From assembly GCF_949628265.1 (NCBI RefSeq), contig NC_088786.1, positions 21,225,681 through 21,289,680 on the forward strand: a stretch of DNA of 64,000 nucleotides, read 5' to 3'. The translations under genes were made by a program, and so were the position numbers. The number at the start of each line of letters is the position of its first letter. The stretch's first letter is position 1. The notes under the pieces are model-generated. The model ran no database searches. It was not told where the DNA came from and saw only the letters and a program-made list of their open reading frames with translations. This document shows positions 1 through 10,640 of the stretch, piece after piece. This DNA is from Cloeon dipterum. Its lineage: Eukaryota > Arthropoda > Insecta > Ephemeroptera > Baetidae.

Positions 1-150
1 CCTTCAAAATCAGCGTTTCTCGGCATTTCTTTGCAGTTTGGTAAGCCTCGTCGCCAGTTTCTAGTCAATTAAAATGATAATGTAAGAACACACGCAAGAT
101 TCTTATAATAAATTAATTAACGCACTTCCTTTCTTAATCAATTTTCCTTT

Positions 151-418
151 TTAAGTAGGCCAGTCTAGATTAGGGCGCGAATTCTTTCTCATGATGGAGT
201 AACACTTGGTTAAATCTTTCTGAGGTGGCCAATAAGCCTTGTCACCAGAATCCGAGACATATCTATCTGGGATGGCATAGACGGTCCTTTTAGGTTCTTC
301 ATACATAAATACAGACCATCCAGCCTAGTGAGACAAAATTAAATCAAATTTTAAAATTAATTATATCGATCCAGAGCACATTACTCACCTCGGCGGTCGC
401 AGGAACAAGCTCAGCCAT
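151..418 (-). CDS. N-terminal exons of a DUF4806-like, transposon-associated protein (partial or decayed)
   Basis: Two exons are visible. Exon 1 (418-389) starts MAELVPATAE and ends at a GTGAGT donor; exon 2 (324-151) starts after a CTAG acceptor. Spliced, they give 67 residues before a stop, with WSVFMYEE, VYAIPDRYV and YWPPQ blocks. Those resemble the N-terminus of DUF4806-type proteins, which are abundant in arthropod genomes and often linked to DNA transposons (family knowledge, recalled, not searched). Such proteins normally continue for hundreds of residues. A possible next exon lies at 60-1 (after an AG at 62-61; one frame reads TGDEAYQTAKKCRETL), but exon 2 has no GT donor near the point where it should join. 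This copy may therefore be broken, or exon 2 may end elsewhere. Function unknown. Confidence 0.4.
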
Positions 419-654
419 GGTCGATAGCAATCAGCACCTGGAATCAAAAAGTTAAAATTGAGCACTTGAGAGCAAAATGACAAAATTACAACAATGAAAA
501 TGAAATCCATGCAATATTATAAGAGTTATACATCAACCCGAGACCCAAAATATGAAAAAAAACTGCCCAACAAGCAAGTGTGTAAATATAGGTTTTGAGA
601 TAGAAATCATATTAGCAGTTTTGCTTTTGCAACTATTATACTATGCTAGGACTT

Positions 655-2832
655 TTATTCATTAGAATGCAATAGTGGATATACAGCAAAGGTACCTTTG
701 ATGGATAAAGGTAACCTGAAACATTTGGAAACACCACTATCGGCTGGAATGATTGTTAACGTTGATGCCAATTTACTAACTTTGAAGATGTCAAACTTGG
801 AAGATTTCAAAGGTAAATCATACAAATTCTCTACAGCAGCATAAACTCTTCCACAAATGGCAATTCTCTCAGGATCATTGGTCAAATGAGATATTTCCTT
901 TACCTGCATTACTTTTTTGTCAGGTAGCATAACACAATTATCTTTTTTCTCTACAGTAATGGTGCAATTTTTCACTGCGAGTTCAGTATATACAGGCCCA
1001 GTCAGTTTATTTGACAAATGACCTTTGAAAAGAGGTTGTCTTGCCTCAATCGTTTTGGGCTTCTGATTTTTAACGGGCGGCACAATTTTGTCCTTTTCAA
1101 TTTGACGCTTGACAAACTGTTATAAATAAGAGCCACTAGCTTTCAAGATCCTTTTCATTTTACCAAACTCATTTTCAAATTTAAACGCACTGAAATTGTC
1201 AAATTTTCCGTATCTTTTGATGTCACATGCAATATGGAGAAGTGCATGGAAATTTGCTGACACACTGTGTTTCTAGTGAATATTAGGATATTCAGCGACA
1301 AATATTTTATAAAGTTGTTCAGCATAATCAACATAGCCTGGCATGTTGGCTTTATCACTGCAACAAATCACGGTTGCAGCATGAAATAACATGAATTCTC
1401 TATAGTAATCTGGATACTGTGTTCGTACAGTTTTGTCAAATAAAACAGGGCCCAAGTACAAGAGATACATTCTGAATTCTGTCGCCTTAAATCTAACAAG
1501 ATCTTTTAGGTTGCGGGGCTTCCTCTGAAATTCTTTGGGGACATAATGGTCGTATCATAGAAATCATGCTGTCAATTTCAGCCACAATATATCTTGGAAG
1601 CTTTGTTTTAGCATCAATGACATAGGATGTTAAAATCCTTTTAGTGATTCCAAGACAAATCAGATGCATATAGTCGTACGGGACTTGAGAAATGATTAAG
1701 AAATTTGGAATGTTTTCAATGCTCGAAAAGCCAATATGATGGCCTGGTTGACTGCGATGTCTAAAATCTATCTCTGTTCGAAGAGGCCCACTGAAAGTTT
1801 TGAAATATGTAACTTTGTGTTTGTTACTATATACACCTGAAAGTGAGCATCGAAAGCAGCTTAACTTTCCTGAATGTCCCAAGACTTGCAAAACGTAAGC
1901 CTTTGCAGGGGTGTCACAAATTAAGGCACTAAGCTCTACTTTAAATTTTTTGCCATTAAATTCAAAGCCGTGTTCATGTGCCTCAATAAAGTCCTGGACA
2001 AAGTCACTGATGAAATTGTTCACATTTTCAGCTTTTTCCATCCCTTCATATACTCCTATAATGAATATTTCACTTCCTCCTAAATTTGACACTTGGCCGG
2101 CAATCACATAAAATTCTACTTTAGAGCTGCCAGCTAATTTGACACCATCTATGCCCACGTGTCTCTTCAAAGTGTCAATTCGATCAAGATCGGAATGTGT
2201 TTGTGTAAGGGCAGTACACAGACCTTTTTTCAAGCCAACGTGGAAATATATTCCAGGTGGGGCCAACTTGACATTCACTTTCCCTGATGGGGTTTTCACT
2301 AGACTTTTTCGGGTTTTCGGCAAACATTCAAGCTGAGGGATCATTTTGAGAATGTTCAGCAGCTGCCACGTGGCTGCTTCACTAACATTGTTACTTAGAA
2401 TCCACTGGGCTAATAAATGCTGAATTGTTTCCTTATCCACAAATTGAAGTTCCCCAAGAGATGCAAGCGAAAGAGGATGTTCCGAATAATTACTGGATTG
2501 CAACCTTTGTGCAGGGAGAATCAAAACATCTGTTGCCAAACTCTGCGTATCAATAGGAACCGGTCCTTCAGAGTTCAGATGTGCATGTGCTGTCAAGCAC
2601 ACTCGTTCGTTTTGCCTGTGGTGATGCGTGATTTGAACTGGGTGATGATATTCCAATTCCCTCTGATTCAATGTCTAGGAGTTTGCATTTCATGAATTTC
2701 GAACATTTGTAAAAATTTCTAACCAGAAGTATTTTCACTTAGCATTTGTATGAGGCTAATTTCATTATTTGCAATTTTTTGAAGTCGCCTCTTTTGCTGT
2801 CTTTTACCAAGAGAAGAAAAAGGTTTCTCCAT
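655..2832 (-). pseudogene. Frameshifted DDE-type DNA transposase (Tnp2/CACTA-like family)
   Basis: Transposase for cut-and-paste movement of a DNA transposon. The N-terminus (ATG at 2832, MEKPFSSLGKRQQKRRLQ) precedes a stop or possible small intron near 2720. The main block (about 2600-1555) has ALICDTPAKAYVLQVLGHSG, a CFRC pair, HHIGFSS and VPYDYMHLICLGITKRIL, hallmarks of the insect Tnp2-like family. A frameshift near 1550 moves reading to DHYVPKEFQRKPRN followed by LVRFKATEFRMYLLYLGPVL. A second shift near 1260 leads to NFHALLHIACDIKRYGKFDN, and another to the 142-residue C-terminal block ending at 655. Order and spacing are as in an intact protein of roughly 700 residues, so the copy is young but inactive unless some breaks are introns or assembly errors. 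I did not find convincing terminal inverted repeats. Confidence 0.75.
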
Positions 2833-3189
2833 TTTTCTGAAATATATATACAAATATGTAAAAGATTTCTTCTACTTATTTTATTTCACTAGTCAAAAAA
2901 TTCTTAAAAAGTCACCAATATTAATAACCAGTATCACACACCACCACACAAGCAGTACCCAGAGATATTTAGTTCATATAGTTGGGAATTTTTCGCATGG
3001 ATGTACAAAACCAGGGCAACTACGAAGAGAGAGCTAATGCTTAAATCGGCAACGTGCGTATTTTCATTTTTTTTATATTATCAACTCGAGGGAAATATGT
3101 AGCACTGTGTATCAAACTGAACTCGCATTTGATGAGCACCTTAAATACCTTGCCTTAATTCTATAGTTAAAATCTCAAAGATCACTCAC

Positions 3190-4720
3190 CTTGCATTTAG
3201 TTGGCGTACAAATAGTGAAGAGCAGCTGTCAGCACCTGTAACAAAGTTAAAATTTACAAGTTACATTCAGTTTTTCGTCACATGGTTATCTCAGAGGTGT
3301 ATCAAATTTTTTAATGGTTAATTGCGATATCTGACAGATTATTTATATTCAAAATTGAAATTAATTTCATATGGCATAACCAAAGGCAAATTTTTGCTCA
3401 AATTTCTCAACATTCTCTTTTACAAAATTAACATTTTCAAATACAACTAGAAAATATTTCTTCTTACAGATATAAACGTTGATTCATCAACTCATTTACA
3501 AACTGATAAAGCACACACTCTACAAGATGCGTGGAGAAGCTTTTTCCTCCGCTGTTTTATATTTTTGCTATACCTTAATATAATTTTCTTTGAAATGTTT
3601 TTTTAATTTTGAGACAGTAGTAGCGACATATATATTATTTTAATATGAATATATTGTTTGAGCTAAATTTAAATGTTTTTTAAGACCATAAAGCATTAAA
3701 ATATATATTTTAAATAACATATTTTACCTGGTCTAATGCTTTCACGTCACAAAGCAGAAAAATTCCTCTTATTGTCCCTGTACTCTATCGTAGAAAAGGT
3801 CGTCAGTGTGGCGCCTTCCAGATCAGTTCTGAAAGATTTTAAATTATATACAATTAATATAATTACTCACAAATGACAAAACAATATTATGCCGACACAC
3901 ACACACACATATATGCACTGCTAAAATCAGAGGGGTAAGAGAAACTCACTTAGCAGCAAAGATATATTCAAACTGCACCCTCTATTGAATAATATCTAAA
4001 ATGGCAGTAAAAGATTTAACATTATGTGGGGTATGAGTGGAATCTCCTTTTGCTGCGCCATTGTAAAAGCAGATATACTTTGTTGATCTTTTTTGCATGC
4101 ATGATGTTTGGGAAAATAATTTAAATCGCGCTCTGTTCTCATAGCTAGAATTCCCAGCAGCGCATTGTGGGTATGTCTCATAAAACACAATATAAAATCC
4201 CTAAGCAATATCGTGAGGCAGATCACCGTTTTGTCGGATACACACACAATACGCACCATACTACAAAATTAAGTAGTTATGAAATGCATACTTACAATAA
4301 TTATTATACTCCAAACTCGCAAAGATGGCCGCGCACAATAACAGAGAGAAGACGCCTATCTCGGCGCTTGGCTCTTATGCAGATGCAGTTCGACTTTACA
4401 TCCTCTTTGCGACCACAGTAATCTCGGTTGGCGATAACGCTTCTTCTTGAACGAAAACACCGCACTACTACCCTTCAATTGCGGTTGACACAAGAGCAGG
4501 CGAATTCACATCCGAATCCGAAAGAATTACGTTCGCCGGGCCGCTCTGACGCTCTCGCCGCTGTGATGCTGTGATGACAACTCAAACAAAACACTATCGC
4601 TTCTGCTATTGCTGCTGCCGCTGCCGACAGTAGCGCCACACGCGCGGTAAACCAGTGTGTAGCCAAGTAAACGCGCGCACAATATTCAGCACACCGTGGC
4701 GTGCTCAAAACGAATTAATT
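3190..4720 (-). other. Candidate non-coding 5' exons and GC-rich promoter region of a minus-strand transcript
   Basis: Splice-site pairs on the minus strand outline exons with no ORF: 3235-3190 (TTACAG acceptor, GTGAGT donor), 3828-3728 (TTTCAG acceptor, GTAAAA donor), and donors at 3950 (GTGAGT) and 4296 (GTAAGT). The region 4430-4700 is relatively rich in GC and CG dinucleotides and could be the promoter. The 3235-3190 exon starts with the same GTGCTGA as the exon that begins near 437 and carries the ATG at 418, so both may belong to one transcript. Its intron would then enclose the transposase copy. Splice signals alone support this. Confidence 0.25.
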
Positions 4721-5870
4721 AAAAGAGATAAAAATTCTAATTAGAATATTAAAACTAAAATTGTTTTTGAAAATTACATTTTAATGAAACAGGATTCAAT
4801 AATTAACGGTGGTCTCGACGTTGCCCATCGGTTAACCGTTGGGTTTTGGTTATCAAAGTTTTAATAATTTTTACTTTTATATGTTCATTTACTATATAAT
4901 ATTAATTTAAAACCTGATAATTGACAAAAAAGTATGGACATTTGAGGGTAAAAACGACTATAAGAAATATAGTGCCCACGCATGGGTTAACCACTGGGGG
5001 ACCAAAAGTTACACCTTGGGTGGTTAATTTAAAATGCATCAAAATTTGGATTTTCACTCATTAAATAACATTTTTTCTGTGCCCAAGAATTAACCCAAAC
5101 AGTTAATGAATCTTTCATTTCACACAGCAGTTATCCCATCCGAGTTGCCCGAAAGGTGCCCTTTTGGTGCCCACGACTGGGCACTGGTATTTTGGATGAT
5201 CCAAACCAAATTAAAAAATAAATAAATGAAACATAATTCAAGATCATGCCTGAATTGCAAGACCCCCCTTAACTCAACTTTTGCTAGGTGACCACGGTTA
5301 CCACCCTGCCCGCTCCGGCTATCCGAAAGGTGCCCGTTCGGTGCCCAAGACTGGGCACTGGCATTTCAACATGATCCAAGCAAAATATCAAAAAAATTGC
5401 AGTGAAAAATGATTGAAGATCATGCCTGAAATGCTAAACCACCCTTAATTTTAATTTTGTTGGATGACCGCAAAAGTGACCTCCTGCCCGCTCTGGTTAT
5501 CCGAAAGGTGCCCATTCGATGCCCAAGGCTGGGCGCTGGCAATTTCGGTGATCCAAGCAAAATTTCGACAAAAATTTAATGAAACATGATTCAGGATCAT
5601 GCCTGAAATGCAAAATCACCCATAGTTTTAATTTTTTTAGGTTACCGCAAGTAACCCCCTGCCCGCTCCGGGTAACCGAAAGGTGCCCATCGGGTGCCCA
5701 AGACTGGGCACTCAAAATTTGCATGATCCAAGCCAAATTTAAAAAAAAAATCCAATGAAACATGAATCAGGATCATGCCTCAAACACAAAACCACTCTTT
5801 GCTCAACTTTTGTCAGGTGACCGAAAAGTGACCGCGGTTACCCCTCTGCTCGCTGGGTAAAACACTCTCG
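4570..5870. repeat. Repeat block A: GC-rich head, AT-rich middle and about 4 copies of a 175-bp tandem unit
   Basis: The head (CTGCCGACAGTAGCGCCAC at about 4620) and the middle (GTTGCCCATCGGTTAACCG at about 4823) recur at 6690 and 6890. The tail is tandem: the phrase CCGAAAGGTGCCC followed by a TGGGCAC palindrome appears near 5149, 5324, 5500 and 5674, a period of about 175 bp. Each unit carries the imperfect palindrome GTGCCCAAGACTGGGCAC. Short ORFs inside are artefacts of the repeat. Confidence 0.8.
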
Positions 5871-6629
5871 AGCTATTATATAGCCATAAATTGAAAATGA
5901 CTTTAAATAGAGCCAAGTTAACGCTTGCAAACAAATGCTGGCATTCACTCGCCCGGCTTAAACATCTGATTAAAATCAGTGAAATCTTAAATTTGAGCCT
6001 TAAATTAAGTCTAAATTTAGGCACACAAATATAACAACAAAATAGCTATCAAACACACAAGTTACCACACTCATTTATTCCTTCATGTGGTCCGCAGTAT
6101 TTAGCATTTCCACTTGTTCCTGTCAAATTGTTGTTTTACGTCTCCGGAGTCGCATCCAGCCGTCTCTTCCATTCCATATCAGCGAAAAATAGCACCAAAA
6201 GACATCACGCTACAAAATAAAATGCAATTTATTACTTTTTCTACTCAATAAATTCGCCATGCATTTAAATGCATACCTGCATGCTGCGCGGCAAAGGTTC
6301 AGTTCGGTTGTCCCGGTTGTCCAAGCTTGGAATCCCTTCCTGTACATATGCAGACAGATTAGGGCGGGACACGGTGCAAGCCTGCTGACACAAGGATGAT
6401 AATAAACAATTTGAAATGACAATTTTGGTGTTTACATAAAATCAGTTTTACGCGCGCGTATTTTTGTAAGCCCTCCCTGCTAAAATCTAAGTAAATTCAA
6501 TATGCCCTTCCTTGCAAACCATCCGTCATCCGTCCAAGGATTCGTTGATTAAGTTGATTTCTCGAAACACGTCCAAAAACACGGCGAAAATCTCTGACGA
6601 CAATTATGATGCAATAATCCATCCGTCCT

Positions 6630-8115
6630 GTTTGTTGTTCGTTCTCAAACACAAACATAACCAGCACGGCGGCAGATTATGCTACTGCCGACAGTGGCGC
6701 CACGCGCGGCCTGACGAGTGTAACAATGAAACGCGCGCGAAAGCTGCTTGAGTGAATTGTGCTCAAAACGATTAAATTAAAAGAGTTTAAAATGCTACTA
6801 AGGGTATATTAAAACTCAAATAATATATTTTTAATAAATACTTTTTAACGTTACACGGAATAAATAATTAATTGTGGTTATGAGGTTGCCCATTGGTTAA
6901 CCATTGGGAAACCCCTTTTGGTTATCATATAGTTAATTTTTTAAGTTACTTATGTATTTCACTAAATAAATAAATTTAAACCTGAATTGAAAAAATCTGA
7001 AAAAATTTTAGAATTAAAAGGAGTTAAAAAAAATATGGTGCCCGCGCATGGGCTAACCATTTGGTGACCAAAAGGTACACAATGGGTGGTTATTTTAAAA
7101 TGCAAAAAAATTTAATTTCCGCTCATTAAATACCATCTTTTATCTGTGCCCAAAAATTGACCCAAACAGTTCATGAACCGGTCACACCGCAGTTAACCCA
7201 TTAGAGCTACTCAAAAGGTGCCCTTTGGGTGCCCATGCCCACGATAGGGCACTGGCATTTTGAGATGATCCGAGCCAAATTTCCAAAATTTTCAAATGAA
7301 TCTTGATTTTGGGTCTGAAATGGAAAAAAACCATTTGTTCAACTCTTTTTAGGTGACCGCAAGTGACCATAATTGCCCCCCTGCCCGCTCCAGTTACCCG
7401 AAAGGTGCCCATTGAGTGCCCAAGACCGGGCACAGGCATTTTGTTATGATCCCAAGCAGAATATCAAAAAATCAAGTAAAAAATGATTGAAGGTCACTCC
7501 TAAAATGCAAAACCACCCTTAATTTTAATTTTGTTAGGTGACCGCAAGTGACCCCCTGCCAGCACTGGGTAACCAAAAGGTGCCCATCGGGTGCCCAAGA
7601 CCGGGCACTGGCAATTCGACATGATCTAAGCAAAATTTCAAAAAATTCCAGCAAAAAATGATTGAAGGTCATGCCTGAAATGCAAAACCATCCATAACTT
7701 TAATTTTGTTAGGTGACCGCAAGTGACCATAGTTAACCGCCCGCCCGCTCCGAGTATCCGAAAGGTGCCCGATGGGTGCCCAAGACTGGGCACTGGCAAT
7801 TTCGGTGATCCAAGCCAAATTTAGACTAAAATTTAATGAATCATGATTCAGGATCATGCCTGAAATGCAAAATCACCCTTAGTTTTAATTTTGTTAGGTG
7901 ACCCCAAGTAAGTCCCTGCCCGCTCCGGGTAACCGAAAGGTGCCCATCGGGTGCCCAAGACTGGGCACTCAAAATTTGCATGATCCAAGCCAAATTTAAA
8001 AAAAATCCAATGAAACATGAATCAGGATCATTCCTTAAATGCAAAACCACACTTTGTTCAACTTTCGTCAGGTGACCGAAAAGTGACCGCGGTTACCCCT
8101 CTGCTCGCTGGGGAG
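6630..8115. repeat. Repeat block B: second copy of the same block with 5 tandem units
   Basis: This block is in the same orientation as the one at 4570-5870. The tandem phrase GGTGCCC...TGGGCAC recurs near 7213, 7396, 7570, 7756 and 7931. Both blocks end in the same words (GACCGCGGTTACCCCTCTG at about 5837 and 8083), so the whole assembly duplicated as a unit. The intervening 5870-6630 stretch is single-copy, AT-rich, and shows no gene. Confidence 0.8.
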
Positions 8116-8129
8116 TACATTAAAGAGAT

Positions 8130-8490
8130 TTGCGCTCGCTCTTAGATTGAGACTGAAAAGCGAGCGAGCGTTTGGTCATCACAGTGAGTATCAAAAGCGA
8201 TCGGCCGCTTCTCGTACTCACTTTGATGACCAAAATCGCCGATCGCTTCAGTCTCAACTGAGAGCGAACGTTTGGTCATCACAGTGATAACCAAAAGCGT
8301 CTGGCCGCTTCTCGTACTCACGGTGATGACCAAAATGCTCGCTCGCTTCAGTATCAACTGAGAACGAGCGTTTCGATCTCACAGTGAGTACGAGAAGCGT
8401 CCGGCCGCCTCTGATACTCACTGTGAGACTAAAAGTTGCATTATCAATTTGAGAACAGCATTTTGACACTCACAGTGAAAATTTTTTCTG
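8130..8490. repeat. Palindromic tandem array, about 3.3 copies of a roughly 105-bp unit
   Basis: Each unit holds GGTCATCACAGTGA and its near inverse TCACNNTGATGACC around a GGCCGCTTCTCGTACTCAC core. The unit is therefore itself an inverted repeat and could fold into a cruciform or hairpin. Copies are separated by TCAACTGAGA-type words. Overlapping short ORFs on the minus strand are repeat artefacts. Confidence 0.75.
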
Positions 8491-8800
8491 TGAGTGTAAG
8501 GGTAGAGTGCAGAGTTTAGCTACTTTGCCACCCATTCTATCGTGTTTTGCATAAAATTTAGAATCCACCTGAGGAGGTTTCAAGGTGGCTAAACCCTGTA
8601 AACACTGTTCAAATTCGTGTTGAAGGTAAAAAAACTCAAAAATATCGTTTTTCACGCTTTCGCCCCTTTTTATGGATAGACTTCAGGGTTTGGCCACTTC
8701 CCCACCCATCCTATCTTTTTCTTCGCAAAATTTAGAGTCCACCTGAAAAGGTTTCAAGGTGTCTTAACCCTGCTGAGTGTTGAAGTATCTATTTAGCTGT
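8490..8800. repeat. Two tandem copies of a roughly 180-bp sequence
   Basis: The words CCACCCATTCTATC / CCACCCATCCTATC, GAATCCACCTGAGGAGG / GAGTCCACCTGAAAAGG and TTTCACGC recur in the same order about 180 bp apart. No ORF or known element was recognised. Confidence 0.6.
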
Positions 8801-8915
8801 TTTCTAGGGCTTTCACGCGTGTTTCTACCCCTTAGAACCACTTGTGTGTGCGGAGTTGGTATACATATTTATGCTTATTTCCACCCTCTGAACGTATTTT
8901 AGTTGAAATCGAATA

Positions 8916-8978
8916 TTGGCGATATCGCCAAGTTCACTACTTTTTGAAATTTTGTAAAATGGGCTGGCGATATCGCCA
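8916..8978. repeat. Two perfect palindromes, 49 bp apart
   Basis: TTGGCGATATCGCCAA (8916-8931) and TGGCGATATCGCCA (8965-8978) are perfect palindromes. Each is followed by a TTCACTA word, suggesting a short direct duplication of about 49 bp. Confidence 0.85.
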
Positions 8979-8989
8979 ACTTCACTAAC

Positions 8990-9423
8990 GTGAAGGTAGT
9001 TTCTAATTCTAAACATACTAATCTGTGCTTAGTTCGCCCATTAACCTTAAAAAGAAAGTGATTACATACAGTTTGATTCCTTTTAAAAACCAAGTCAATC
9101 ACACTACAACCATTCCTACACAAGTATGTACACTTAAAAGGTGTTTTGTTAACAAGTATCAGGTTATTTTCAACCACAAAATCTAATAGCACTTCAGCTT
9201 TTTTGTTTGAAACATCTAATCTGCAATTGAAATCACCTACAAAAATTATGTTTTGAAAATTATCAATACAGTCTAAAGTAAGCAATAATTGATCAGAAAC
9301 AGAGTGCTTTAGCTTTGGTCTTAAGTAGCTTGCTACAACAGTAAAATATTGAAAATTTAAAACAGAATTTTTCGTTGAATAACAAGTCCATGGTATACAA
9401 CCTATGCAACCGCTCAGTTCCAC
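8990..9423 (-). pseudogene. LINE retrotransposon endonuclease (EEP domain) fragment
   Basis: This is a fragment of the apurinic-endonuclease-like domain that nicks target DNA for a non-LTR retrotransposon. The frame contains NIIFVGDFNCRLDV (the GDFN signature), followed by LLDFVVENNLILVN and GCSVIDLVFK, in the order usual for these enzymes. A degenerate TKHRLV stands where a catalytic SDH is expected. There is no reverse transcriptase downstream: the frame runs into palindromic sequence at about 8980. It is a truncated, dead copy. Confidence 0.75.
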
Positions 9424-9457
9424 TACACATATAACTCATTGCAATCTCTTCAAACTG

Positions 9458-10315
9458 TTATTCCTTGATATACTCCGCAAACCGACGAAAGAACTTGTGC
9501 ACCCCTTCCAGATACTCAGGCTTCTTACAGTACTTTTGCGGGCTCTTCTCCTTCACCACCACACTGAGAATAGTCCCTAGACCATCCGCCTCCTGGATAA
9601 GGAAGTCTCCAATCTCAGTCTGCTTGCCCGGGACCGTCTCAGGACGTCCAATCCTCTCCGCAATTGCTGCTGCTACGCCTACTCCACATTTCGCATCGGC
9701 TGCAATAGCATGGCACTTAACCAGCTGAGCTGCGTCTAGTATGTTTCCCACATGCTCAACAAATTGATTTTTATCTGCTGCCGCCGCCACTGGCTGTCCA
9801 TTTTTGTACGCATCGTCCAGAACATCACACCTCTCGAGGATCGAAGAACCTGTTGACGTTAGGCGTTTCTGGAGAGGGTTGCGAATGGACAGGTGCGTAC
9901 TGTCTCGAGTTCTTCGGTCTCCTTGGTCCAGACTGTTCTGCATCACGTCCTCGTTGAATCGACGACGCCAGAAGAAGCCCTTGGATTTGCTTTTGCTTTT
10001 CCATCTCGTCAGTGCGCTGCAGCAGCTCCCTTCTCTCAGCAGCATGTTCTTGCTGGATTGCCACGAGGGTACTCTGGAATGACTGTGATAGAATGGCAAT
10101 CACTTGAGCCATTCCAAGCGAGTTTGATGTGCGCAGAGGATGAAAATTGGGCTGCGGGACTCCAAAAGTGGGCGTGGCCATGTTATTGTTCTTACATGGC
10201 TGCTAATGCTGGATGAACTCAGGTCGCAGAACGGGCTGTCCAGAGCTCCACACCGGTTGCCTCTGCGCTCCTGACGCGACAAAGCATTAAAACGCTTGCC
10301 TGACTGGGTCGCCAT
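9458..10315 (-). pseudogene. Broken mobile-element ORF with Gln/Glu-rich gag-like part and C-terminal macro domain
   Basis: Three overlapping minus frames read as one decayed protein. It starts MATQSGKRFNALSRQERRG (ATG at 10315). The middle frame (10181-9825) is rich in Gln, Glu and Arg (SFQSTLVAIQQEHAAERREL) and ends NRFFDPREV-stop. The last frame (from about 9850 to 9458) reads ERCDVLDDAYKNGQP, then LVKCHAIAADAKCGVGVAAA, GDFLIQEADGLGTI and VVVKEKSP, ending KFFRRFAEYIKE. The H-x-I-x-x-D-x(3)-G-x-G-V-A pattern and the later VVKEK and Y-x(2)-G-V-H blocks fit the OARD1-like macro domain, which binds or hydrolyses ADP-ribose. Two frame changes (near 10150 and 9840) break the gene. Its stop lies only about 35 bp from the LINE fragment, so the two may come from one element. 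Confidence 0.5.
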
Positions 10316-10340
10316 GACCAAGTTCAATTTCTATTTTAGT

Positions 10341-10477
10341 CAAATCTGGTAGGGCGGCCGACCAGCCAACGCACAATACATCATTTTCTCTCGCCGCTCG
10401 CCAGCAGACAAGATGCGATGCACACTTATTTTCCCCTCTCCATCTGCGTCGGCTGGCCGGCCGCCCCACCAGATTTG
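10341..10477. repeat. Short foldback element with 27-bp arms
   Basis: The arms at 10341-10367 and 10451-10477 are near-perfect inverse copies built around AAATCTGGTNGGGCGGCC. The 83-bp spacer is unique. It lies just upstream of the gag/macro ORF. Confidence 0.8.
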
Positions 10478-10640
10478 ACGCATGCGTAGTTTGCGCAAAA
10501 AAGGTTCATATTATTTGGCGGCAAAAAAAGTTCCACGTGTGCTACGCACGTCACGCTGGACTTTTTGGTCGGAAAAAATATCAAATTTACTTAATTCGAC
10601 CCTTAAAAATCTATTCGTGTTCTCCAAATTTTCGTCTAAG
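10478..10640. repeat. Half copy of a foldback MITE family
   Basis: The order of words (GACGCATGCG, TTTGGCGGCAAA, CTACGCACGTCACGCTG, GGTCGGAAAAAATATC, TTAATTCGACCCTTAA) matches the right arm of the complete element at 34216-34637. The left arm is missing. Confidence 0.65.

Noticed and set aside
8142-8469. Minus-strand ORFs of about 70 residues
   Set aside because: They are readings of a palindromic tandem array and repeat the same words in shifted copies.
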